Positions 56,977 to 64,000 of a stretch of DNA of 64,000 nucleotides are shown here, in pieces (the first letter of the stretch is position 1; each line of letters starts with the position of its first letter). This DNA is from Luteibacter mycovicinus (lineage in GTDB: Bacteria; Pseudomonadota; Gammaproteobacteria; Xanthomonadales; Rhodanobacteraceae), in NCBI RefSeq assembly GCF_000745235.1, contig NZ_JQNL01000001.1, positions 62,001 to 126,000 on the forward strand, written 5' to 3'. Made by a program: the position numbers and the translations under genes. The notes beneath the pieces were generated by a model. It saw only the letters and a program-made list of their open reading frames with translations, had not been told where the DNA came from and did not search any database.

Positions 56977-59529
56977 GTGATCAACGAGTTCAGGAAAACT
57001 TCTTCGCTGGTCCGGTCCATCGGCTTCGCGGTAGGCATGATCATCGGCATCGGTCTGGCGGCCGTCCTGTTTCAGGATTATCGTCACCGCGTGCAGGCGG
57101 CGCATGCTCAGGCGCAGGCTCTCGCGGACGGTGCACAGCGTCTGCTCAGTGCGCGCCTGCATACCATCGAGCGCGCGATGCAGGCCGTCGCGGCCAATGC
57201 CCGCGATCTCGCCAGCACCGTTCCTGCGCAGGCGCAGGCACTGGTCGCCGATAACCTTAAGGGCGTCATGGCACGCCATGAGCAGGTCGAAAGCATCGTC
57301 CTGGTCGACGCGCAGGGCCAGCCGATCAGCGCCGGCGATCCGGAACCCTCTATCCGCCAGTGGAGTGGCGACGTCACGCGCGGTGCGGACCTGCGTACGG
57401 GTCCGCTCGCACGACACAACGACGGTTGGGTCATGCCGCTGGCTGTGCCTCTGTCCGATGGGGGCTGGGTACTCGTCCGCCTCAGGCAGGCCGAATTCCA
57501 GGACGTCGTGGACAACCTCCACGCCGGCCCGCAGGACGTGGCCGCCATCACCGATCGCTTCGGCATGATCGTCGCCCGGACGGGTGCGAATGCCGAACTG
57601 ACCGGCAAGCCGGTCGACATGCTGTTCGCACCGGACGACATCCGTCTGGGCCGCCGCGTCAGTCGCATCGACGGCGTGGAGCGTCTCATTTCCGCCGCGG
57701 CGCCGGGACGATATCCGCTGTGGGTGGGATTCGGCACGGCAAGCGCCGCCGTCGTCGAAAGCTGGTACCCCGTGGTTGCGCTCACCGGCGCGCTCTACCT
57801 GCTCTACTGGATCGTCCTGCTGTACATCCTGCGCCGCATCGGTCACGCCGAACGCGACCACCTGCGCTATGTCGAACAGATCGAAACGGCCGAGCGCCGG
57901 TTCCGCATCATCTTCGACAAGAATCCGATGCCCTGCTGGGTCTACGACGTCGACACACTGCGCTTTCTGGTCGTGAACCAGGCGGCCATCGACGCGTACG
58001 GTTACACGCGGACGCAATTCCTTGCCATGACCTTGCTGGACATCCGGCCCGCCGCCGACGAGGGTGCCCTGAAGGCCGCCGTTACGAACCGCGACGTTCG
58101 CGCCGCCGAAAAACATCCCTGGACACACCGTCGCGCGGACGGAAGCCTGCTCCAGGTGCGGGTCCACGCCTCCGACATCGACTTCCCCGGGCACGCCGCG
58201 CGTCTGGTGGTGGCCGAAGATGTCACCGAAAGGTTGCGTAACGAGCGTGTTCTGCGTCACAGGGCCACACATGACGCCACCACGGGTCTGCACAACACGG
58301 ATGCCCTGCTCGAATTCCTCGACGACGACCGTCGCCGCTCGGTCGGTTACGAACTGGCCTTCGTTCAACTGCGCGGCCTCGAGCTGATCAGCGATACGTT
58401 CGGGCAGGCCGTCGGTCAGGACGTGCTCCGCGTGATGGCGGACCGCTTCGCGGCCCTCAGGGGCCCCGACAGCGCCGTGGCCCATCGTCCCGCGGAAACC
58501 TTCGTCCTCGCCATTTTGAACAATGAGCGCCGTGGCGAGATGCTGGCGGCGCTGATGCGCGCGGTGACCTCGCCCGTCAGCGTCCATGGCATGTTGCACG
58601 TCCTCGAACCGCGGGTTGGCCTTGCCGTGCACCCGCGTGACGGCGAGCGGGCCGAGAAGGTCCTGGGCGCGGCCGCCCTCGCGGCGCAGATGGGTAACGG
58701 CGCGCCGGGCACCTGGCACGTGTTCGAAGCGGCCATGGCGGCGGCATCGATCAACCGTCTGAAGATGGCGGCGCAGATCCGTAACGCCCTGGATCAGGAC
58801 ACCTTCATCGTCCACTTCCAGCCGATCATCCGCAGCCGCGACGGCCTGATCGTCAGCCTCGAAGCGCTGATCCGCTGGCCACTGCCCGACGGCGACTTCG
58901 TTGCACCGGATGTCTTCATTCCGCTGTGCGAAGAAACCGGCCTGATCGTTCCGCTCGGCCACCGTGTGCTGCGTGAGGTCGGGCGAGCGTACGTGACCAT
59001 GGCGCAGGCGGGCTTCGCGGACATCGCCCTCGCGGTGAACGTCTCGGCCGTGCAGCTGCAGCGCGACGACATCGTCGATGCGATCCGCCAGACCATCGCC
59101 GATTACCACCTGCCGACGGGAGCGATCCAGGTCGAACTCACCGAGAGCGCCGTGATCGGCGATCAGGCCCTTCGCGCGATGGATGCCCTGAAGGCACTGG
59201 GCGTACCGGTGCACCTCGATGATTTCGGTACGGGGTTCTCCAGCCTCGCCTATCTGCGCGATCTGCCTATCGATGCGCTGAAAATCGATCGCGCGTTTGT
59301 CGCCGAAATCGACTCCGAAGTCCGCTCGGCATCCGTCTGCGAAGCCATCCTGACGCTCGGCCATACCCTGGGCCTGCACGTGATCGCCGAAGGCGTGGAG
59401 CGCGAATCGCAGGCGGAATGGTTGATCGCGCATGGCTGCGACTACCTGCAAGGCTTCCATGCCGCCATGCCCATGTCCGTCGACGATGTGATCGTCTTCA
59501 TGCAGGAGCGGCGGGCGGCAAGGGCGTAG
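56977..59529 (+). CDS. membrane-bound c-di-GMP phosphodiesterase with degenerate GGDEF
   Basis: About 850 aa. Two membrane helices (about 13-33 and 270-292) flank a periplasmic Cache-like sensor; a PAS domain follows (about 300-400). In the GGDEF domain the active site reads RPAETFV where GGDEF is expected, so no cyclase activity should remain. The EAL domain is intact: SLEALIRW (near 627), NVSAVQLQ, VELTES, HLDDFGTGFSSL and ALKIDRAFV. Net activity should be hydrolysis of c-di-GMP. GTG 56977 is chosen tentatively; a TTG at 56914 would add 21 residues. Confidence 0.88.
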   Translation: MINEFRKTSSLVRSIGFAVGMIIGIGLAAVLFQDYRHRVQAAHAQAQALADGAQRLLSARLHTIERAMQAVAANARDLASTVPAQAQALVADNLKGVMARHEQVESIVLVDAQGQPISAGDPEPSIRQWSGDVTRGADLRTGPLARHNDGWVMPLAVPLSDGGWVLVRLRQAEFQDVVDNLHAGPQDVAAITDRFGMIVARTGANAELTGKPVDMLFAPDDIRLGRRVSRIDGVERLISAAAPGRYPLWVGFGTASAAVVESWYPVVALTGALYLLYWIVLLYILRRIGHAERDHLRYVEQIETAERRFRIIFDKNPMPCWVYDVDTLRFLVVNQAAIDAYGYTRTQFLAMTLLDIRPAADEGALKAAVTNRDVRAAEKHPWTHRRADGSLLQVRVHASDIDFPGHAARLVVAEDVTERLRNERVLRHRATHDATTGLHNTDALLEFLDDDRRRSVGYELAFVQLRGLELISDTFGQAVGQDVLRVMADRFAALRGPDSAVAHRPAETFVLAILNNERRGEMLAALMRAVTSPVSVHGMLHVLEPRVGLAVHPRDGERAEKVLGAAALAAQMGNGAPGTWHVFEAAMAAASINRLKMAAQIRNALDQDTFIVHFQPIIRSRDGLIVSLEALIRWPLPDGDFVAPDVFIPLCEETGLIVPLGHRVLREVGRAYVTMAQAGFADIALAVNVSAVQLQRDDIVDAIRQTIADYHLPTGAIQVELTESAVIGDQALRAMDALKALGVPVHLDDFGTGFSSLAYLRDLPIDALKIDRAFVAEIDSEVRSASVCEAILTLGHTLGLHVIAEGVERESQAEWLIAHGCDYLQGFHAAMPMSVDDVIVFMQERRAARA

Positions 59530-59561
59530 AATGGCGGTCTTTGCGCCCGGAGCCCGAGCCT

Positions 59562-60218
59562 GTGACCTTTCCCTTTTCGCTGGTCATCTTCGATCTGGAC
59601 GGCACGCTGGTCGACAGCGCCGCCGACATCGCCGAGTCGGTCAACCGCACGCTGACCGACTGGAAACTGCCCACCGTCGACACCGCGCGCATCACCGAGT
59701 GGATCGGTGAGGGCTCGCGCAAGCTGATCACCTACGCGTTCCGCGATGCCGGGAGCGACGCCGATATCGACGCGGTGATGCCCGGTTTTCTCGAGCACTA
59801 TGCCGAGACCGCGCTCGATGCCGTCGCCTATGACGGCGTCGTCGAAACACTGGCGGCGCTGCACGCGCAGGGCGTGAAGATCGCGGTCTGCACCAACAAG
59901 AACGAAGAGTTCGTCCGTCCGCTGCTCGAGGTTCGCGGCATGCTGCCGTACGTGGATACCATCGTCGGCGGTAACACGCTTCCCGAGCGCAAGCCCAGCG
60001 GCGTGCCCTTGCTGCATATCGCCAGAGCGGCGGAAGTCGCCGTGTCGGACGTGCTCATGGTCGGCGATTCGGAGAGCGACATGCTGGCGGCGCATGACGC
60101 GGGTGTGGCGCTGGTCATGGTCAGCTACGGCTACCGCAAGTCGCTGGATCTGCGGAAAGCCGGTGCACTGGCCGTGATCGATCGCATGCCCGACCTGCTT
60201 TCCATCCGCCCGCGCTGA
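59562..60218 (+). CDS. gph: phosphoglycolate phosphatase (HAD family)
   Basis: 218 aa HAD phosphatase. Motif I FDLDGTLVDS, motif II CTNKNE, Lys in ERKPSG (motif III), motif IV GDSESDM. Cleans up 2-phosphoglycolate from DNA-repair damage. GTG 59562 is used; GGAG lies nine bases upstream. Other HAD sugar phosphatases are possible but the overall pattern fits Gph. Confidence 0.85.
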   Translation: MTFPFSLVIFDLDGTLVDSAADIAESVNRTLTDWKLPTVDTARITEWIGEGSRKLITYAFRDAGSDADIDAVMPGFLEHYAETALDAVAYDGVVETLAALHAQGVKIAVCTNKNEEFVRPLLEVRGMLPYVDTIVGGNTLPERKPSGVPLLHIARAAEVAVSDVLMVGDSESDMLAAHDAGVALVMVSYGYRKSLDLRKAGALAVIDRMPDLLSIRPR

Positions 60219-60241
60219 TCGCCGCCCGCCCCGCCCGCGTG

Positions 60242-60266
60242 CCAGGCCCGGCGGCGCCGGGCCTGG
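60242..60266. terminator. bidirectional stem-loop between gph and msrA
   Basis: Perfect 11-bp stem CCAGGCCCGGC / GCCGGGCCTGG with a 3-base loop, centred between two convergent stop codons (60218 and 60278). It lacks a T-run, so it may stop transcription from both sides by structure alone. Confidence 0.65.
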
Positions 60267-60277
60267 ATCAGGTCACA

Positions 60278-60778
60278 TCAGGCCGCGCGTCGGGGCAGTA
60301 CCCAGTCCGGACGGATGAAATGACAGGTGTAACCGCTGGGGTACTTTTCCAGATAGTCCTGGTGCTCCGGCTCGGCTTCCCAGAAATCGCCCGCCGGGGC
60401 GAGTTCGGTCACGACCTTGCCCGGCCATAGCCCCGATGCATTGACGTCCGCGATCGTGTCCTCGGCGACGGCTTTCTGCTCGTCGTCCAGGTAGAAGATG
60501 GCCGACCGGTAGCTCAGCCCGCGGTCGTTACCCTGGCGGTTCAGCGTCGTCGGATCGTGGATCTGGAAGAAGAACTCCAGGATCTTTCGATAGTCGATCT
60601 TCGCCGGGTCGAACTCGATTTCGATGGCTTCGGCATGGGTGCCGTGGTTGCGGTACGTCGCGTTGGGCACGTCGCCACCGGAGTAGCCGACACGCGTGGC
60701 GATCACGCCGGGCTGCTTGCGGATCAGGTCCTGCATACCCCAGAAGCAGCCGCCGGCCAGAATGGCGCGTGACGTCAT
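60278..60778 (-). CDS. msrA: peptide methionine sulfoxide reductase MsrA
   Basis: 166 aa. GGCFWGMQ holds the catalytic Cys; [17 protein letters not shown] and [16 protein letters not shown] are family signatures. Repairs Met-S-sulfoxide. Start ATG 60778 overlaps the msrB stop by 4 bases, forming an msrB-msrA operon. Confidence 0.95.
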   Translation of the reverse strand: MTSRAILAGGCFWGMQDLIRKQPGVIATRVGYSGGDVPNATYRNHGTHAEAIEIEFDPAKIDYRKILEFFFQIHDPTTLNRQGNDRGLSYRSAIFYLDDEQKAVAEDTIADVNASGLWPGKVVTELAPAGDFWEAEPEHQDYLEKYPSGYTCHFIRPDWVLPRRAA

Positions 60779-61236
60779 ACGACACCTCCTTTTTCGTTGG
60801 CGAACAGGGCCACGTAATCCGGATAGCCTTCTTTCTCGAGATCGGCCACGGGGATGAAGCGCAGCGAGGCGGAATTGATGCAGTAACGGAGCCCGCCACG
60901 GTCGCGCGGGCCATCGGGGAACACGTGACCCAGATGACTGTCGGCATGCGTCGAACGCACTTCCGTGCGGATCATGCCGTGGCTGATGTCGCGGTTTTCG
61001 ACGACATGCTCGTCCTCGAGCGGACGCGTGAAGCTCGGCCAGCCGCAGCCGCTGTCGAATTTGTCCAGCGACGAGAACAGCGGCTCGCCCGATACGATAT
61101 CGACGTAGATACCGGGCTCATGGCTGTCGTGAAAGGCGTTCTGGAACGGCCTTTCGGTGCCACTCTGCTGGGTCACGCGAAACTGTTCGGGGGTGAGCCG
61201 GGAAAGGGCTTCGGGAGTCTTGCGATAGTCGGACAT
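60775..61236 (-). CDS. msrB: peptide methionine-R-sulfoxide reductase MsrB, zinc-free type
   Basis: 153 aa. Catalytic Cys in [13 protein letters not shown] and GCGWPSF conserved. The two CxxC pairs that hold structural zinc in E. coli MsrB are missing (VDIVSGEPL and [11 protein letters not shown] occupy their places). Repairs Met-R-sulfoxide. A strong AGGAGG site precedes the ATG. Confidence 0.95.
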   Translation of the reverse strand: MSDYRKTPEALSRLTPEQFRVTQQSGTERPFQNAFHDSHEPGIYVDIVSGEPLFSSLDKFDSGCGWPSFTRPLEDEHVVENRDISHGMIRTEVRSTHADSHLGHVFPDGPRDRGGLRYCINSASLRFIPVADLEKEGYPDYVALFANEKGGVV

Positions 61237-61335
61237 GGGGACCTCCTCGAGGGTTCGTCACATAATGCGGGCGGACCGCGTGGATGCAATGGCAACGTCG
61301 TCGCACCACCGGAGAGACCCGGCTCTGGCGTCTCC

Positions 61336-61355
61336 GGCCTGACGGAGGTCAGGCC
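61336..61355 (-). terminator. stem-loop over the stop codon of the kinase gene
   Basis: GGCCTGAC / GTCAGGCC 8-bp stem with GGAG loop covers the TGA of the second sensor kinase (61349-61351). No T-run follows on the minus strand. Could act as a weak terminator or protect the 3' end. Confidence 0.4.
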
Positions 61356-62680
61356 GAAGGCAGCCGTATCCGGAAACGCGCGCCGCCACCGGGCGCGTCC
61401 GTCACGCCGATGTCGCCGCCGTGTCGTGCCACGATTTCCTGCACGAGATGCAAGCCCAGGCCGGTACCGACGCTGCTCGGCTGAAGGCGATAAAACGGAG
61501 TGAACACGCGCGCGCGCTCTTCCCTGGGAATACCCGGTCCCTGATCGCTCACCTGGAGCACACCGTCGTCGTGGACCTCGACATGAATGAGTCCCCTGCC
61601 CCCTGCGTGCACGATCGCGTTCTGGATCAGATTGGTCAGCGCGCGCGACAGCGAAAGGCGATCACCGACGATCTTCACGGGGTGATCCGGTGCGTCCATG
61701 GCCAGTTCGTATCCCGCGTCGAGCACCAGCGGCGCGACATCCGAGCTGACCTCACGCGCCAGGGCGACGAGATCCAGAACACCGAGGGTGTCGGGCTGAC
61801 GGCCAAGGCGCTGCAGATCCAGTAGCTGCTCGGCGATGTTCGCCAGACGCGCAAGGTCGGTCAGCAGCCTCGTCCTCGAATCGCCGGGCGGAAGAGCCGC
61901 CAGACGGGCTTCGAGGATGGCGATAGGCGCGCGCAGTTCGTGGGCGGCATCCGTCAGGAAGCGGTCGCGCGCGTCGTAACCTTCGGCCAGCCGGGCCAGC
62001 GCGGTATTGAAGGCACGCACCAGAGGCTGCAGTTCGCGAGGTACCGCACCGTCCTCGAGGCGCGCTCCGCGATCGGCGATATCGATGTCCTCGGCCTGCC
62101 GGGCGACCCGACCGACGCCTGCCATCGCACGATGGATGATCCAGGGCACGGCGATGAGGGTCAGCAAGACCAGTGGCAGGCCGATACGCCATCCGAGGTA
62201 AAACGCGATCCTCGCGACGAGCACCGCGGGCCCGGAAATAGGCACACCGCCCACCATCACGTGTATACGGTCCCCGTCCCGCTCATCGACCGCCAGACGC
62301 ATCGTCATCACGTAAGGTGGTTCGCCGCTGTGGATTTCCGAGGCTTCCAGTGAAGGCAGCGCGGCGACGAATGACGCGTACGCCGCCGGGACATGCCCAT
62401 ATTCCAGATGGCGCCCCTGTTCGTCCGCGGCGGCGAACCAGAGACCGGGCGACTTCGTGAGCAGCATCGCCATGTCGCGATCGTCGTCCAGACGCAGCGT
62501 CCCGCCTTCGACGACCAGCGAGCGCAGGATGGTCTTCGACACCGCATCGTCGATGTACGATGCCCGCGCATTGATCAGACTCCACGTCAACGCCGCGATC
62601 GTCGCCACCAGCGTCAGCGTCTGCAGAACACTGAGGCGCCAGGCCAGCCGTTTCGTCAGTGACTTACCGGGGTGATGCAT
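61349..62680 (-). CDS. sensor histidine kinase
   Basis: 443 aa when started from ATG 62680. Two membrane helices (about 16-36 and 160-182) around a periplasmic domain of roughly 125 aa; HAMP; His247 in AAHELRAPIA; NLIQNAIVHAG, SDQGPGIP and GTGLGLHLV ATPase motifs. Overlaps the regulator stop by 17 bases. Similar to QseC/PmrB-type kinases; signal unknown. Its partner porin is transcribed the other way. Confidence 0.92.
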   Translation of the reverse strand: MHHPGKSLTKRLAWRLSVLQTLTLVATIAALTWSLINARASYIDDAVSKTILRSLVVEGGTLRLDDDRDMAMLLTKSPGLWFAAADEQGRHLEYGHVPAAYASFVAALPSLEASEIHSGEPPYVMTMRLAVDERDGDRIHVMVGGVPISGPAVLVARIAFYLGWRIGLPLVLLTLIAVPWIIHRAMAGVGRVARQAEDIDIADRGARLEDGAVPRELQPLVRAFNTALARLAEGYDARDRFLTDAAHELRAPIAILEARLAALPPGDSRTRLLTDLARLANIAEQLLDLQRLGRQPDTLGVLDLVALAREVSSDVAPLVLDAGYELAMDAPDHPVKIVGDRLSLSRALTNLIQNAIVHAGGRGLIHVEVHDDGVLQVSDQGPGIPREERARVFTPFYRLQPSSVGTGLGLHLVQEIVARHGGDIGVTDAPGGGARFRIRLPSA

Positions 62681-63353
62681 TCGCCACCTCTCGCAACAGG
62701 TAGCCCACACCGCGAATCACGTGAATTTCCACGTGGGCGCCCCCTTCGGCGAGCACGCGGCGAAGCTTGGATACGTGCGCGTCCAGCGCATTGGACTGAA
62801 TCGCATCGTCGAAGCCGTAAACGGCTTCCTGCAGCACCTCGCGTTGCACCGTGCGTCCGTGCCGGTAGGCCAGTGCCTCGAGCAGCAGGAGCTGCCTGCG
62901 CTGCAGCCGCAGACGCTCGCCATCGACGAAGACTTCCCGCGCACCGAAGTCGTAACGCAGGTTGCCGATGGAAGCGACCGGCAATGCGATCTGCGCCGGC
63001 CGGCGCGAGATGGCGCGTATGCGTGCGAGCAGTTCTTCGATAGCGAACGGTTTGACCAGGTAATCGTCGGCGCCCAGATCCAGCCCCTGAATGCGATCGG
63101 TCAACGTACCGCGCGCCGTCAGCATGATCACGGGCAGGTCGACGTGTACGGCACGTGCCTTCGCCACGAGCGTGGCTCCATCGCCGTCGGGGAGCTGACG
63201 GTCAAGCAGCAGCAGGTCATGCACCCTGCTCTGCAAGGCCTCCGTCGCATGCGCGATGTCACCCGCCAGATCCACCAGCATGCCGTGCCGATGCAGGGCT
63301 CCCTGAAGGGCCTCGGCCATCTCCGGCTCGTCTTCCACCAGCAATATGCGCAT
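62664..63353 (-). CDS. OmpR-family response regulator
   Basis: 229 aa from ATG 63353. Asp51 in LLLLDRQLPDGDG, TARG and DDYLVKPF in the receiver; C-terminal winged helix with RREVLQEAVYGF-like turn and SNALDAHVSKLRR. Encoded first in the two-gene operon, 137 bases from the divergent porin gene, so it likely controls that gene and itself. Confidence 0.92.
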   Translation of the reverse strand: MRILLVEDEPEMAEALQGALHRHGMLVDLAGDIAHATEALQSRVHDLLLLDRQLPDGDGATLVAKARAVHVDLPVIMLTARGTLTDRIQGLDLGADDYLVKPFAIEELLARIRAISRRPAQIALPVASIGNLRYDFGAREVFVDGERLRLQRRQLLLLEALAYRHGRTVQREVLQEAVYGFDDAIQSNALDAHVSKLRRVLAEGGAHVEIHVIRGVGYLLREVANASPR

Positions 63354-63490
63354 GCGCGACCCCGCCCGGCCCGCACCGCGGGCATGAAGGGGGGCGATGC
63401 TAACACGCGCTAAAGGCCTGACCGGACGCGCAATGTTGAGGCAATGTCGGCTCGCCACCATGCCCGACATCGTCCCCACGGTTACCTTGC

Positions 63491-64000
63491 ATGTCGCTGC
63501 CCCGCTTCCGCTCCCTGCCCCTCGTCGCTGTCCTCGCCGGCGTCGCCGTCCCCGCGGCCCACGCGCAATCCTCCACCGATGGCCAGGCGCACTGGACGCT
63601 CGGCATCGGCGCGACCTGGAGCCCGAGCCCGTATCGCAGCTACGACAACAAGGCCTGGCCACTGCCGCTGGTCAACTACGAAGGCAAGTCGTTCTACTTC
63701 CGCGGCGCCTCGTTCGGCTATCGCTTGTATAAGACACCGAACGATGAGATCTCGGTCCTGGTGTCGCCGCTGGTCAACCGCTTCCGTCACGACGACAGCA
63801 ACGATGCGCGGCTGCGCCGCCTGTCCGATCGCGATATCTCCGGCATGGGTGGCATCGCCTGGAAGCACACGGCCGACTGGGGTGTCCTGCAGGCCTCGGC
63901 GCAGAAGGAATTCACCGGGCATGGTGGCGGCACGTCGCTCGATGCGAACTACGCGTATCCCATCCGCAAGGGCGCGCTTACCCTCACCCCGACTCTCGGC
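63491..64000 (+). CDS. MipA/OmpV-family outer-membrane protein, 3' end missing
   Basis: The first 170 codons are visible; the frame runs off the right edge. Signal peptide (ends AHAQ), then HWTLGIGATWSPSPYRSYDN, PLVNYEGKSFYFRGASFGY, and later alternating strands typical of the MipA/OmpV beta-barrel. Members are often controlled by an adjacent two-component system and sometimes tied to antibiotic or stress responses. ATG 63491 was found by translating by hand. Confidence 0.85.
   Translation, partial: MSLPRFRSLPLVAVLAGVAVPAAHAQSSTDGQAHWTLGIGATWSPSPYRSYDNKAWPLPLVNYEGKSFYFRGASFGYRLYKTPNDEISVLVSPLVNRFRHDDSNDARLRRLSDRDISGMGGIAWKHTADWGVLQASAQKEFTGHGGGTSLDANYAYPIRKGALTLTPTLG

Overview
The window reads as chromosome of a GC-rich gammaproteobacterium. 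The gene set (cytochrome bo3 operon, Xanthomonadales-type minor-pilin operons, a bacterial PNGase A homologue, a MipA-type porin) points to Lysobacterales/Rhodanobacteraceae such as Luteibacter, Dyella or relatives. That placement is inference from gene content. I see no rRNA, tRNA, insertion sequence, prophage or CRISPR array.

Layout. (a) 1-1357: 3' part of a SulP anion transporter. (b) 10201 down to 1354, minus strand: an eight-gene operon of MoxR AAA+ ATPase, unknown protein, vWA protein with an N-terminal HExxH metallopeptidase-like region, radical SAM enzyme, unknown helical protein, PaaK-like adenylate-forming ligase, PnuC and NadR. Seven successive junctions are one 1-nt gap followed by six ATGA/GTGA 4-base overlaps, so it looks like one translationally coupled unit. 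This is the strongest candidate for an undescribed system: an apparent MoxR-vWA 'ternary' machine joined to a peptide or small-molecule modification pair and an NAD-salvage pair. (c) 10315-15890: YczE-like membrane protein, a YefM-YoeB toxin-antitoxin pair in an AT-richer island, an unusual SDR protein, an acetyltransferase, a P-loop kinase, and a decayed stretch where two gene fragments meet near 15740. (d) 15961-20081: cyoABCD quinol oxidase. (e) 20296-24973: TPR protein, PNGase A homologue, stand-alone ketosynthase. (f) 24974-36204: OmpR-type two-component system divergent from an mdtABC-like RND pump with its outer-membrane factor, every junction overlapping by 4 bases. (g) 37001-52118: two complete tandem copies of a type IV minor-pilin operon, pilV-pilW-pilX-pilY1-pilE-fimT. 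(h) 52133-64000: YaeQ, fused dihydroxyacetone kinase, methyltransferase, secreted and membrane proteins, an EAL phosphodiesterase with a ruined GGDEF site, phosphoglycolate phosphatase, MsrB-MsrA, a second two-component system, and the start of a MipA/OmpV porin divergent from it.

How the parts work together. The RND pump, its two-component system and the outer-membrane factor form a self-contained efflux unit. The two pilin operons should supply alternative minor-pilin/PilY1 tip complexes; the copies differ most in a threonine-rich segment of PilY1. The MoxR operon combines a remodelling ATPase, a metal-dependent adhesion/protease-like protein, radical chemistry, acyl or peptidyl activation, and restoration of NAD from nicotinamide riboside, a set that would suit a stress or phage response but has not been shown to do this.

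Starts were chosen from ribosome-binding sites and overlaps, and many differ from the longest open frame. All function calls come from reading motifs by eye; no database search was possible.
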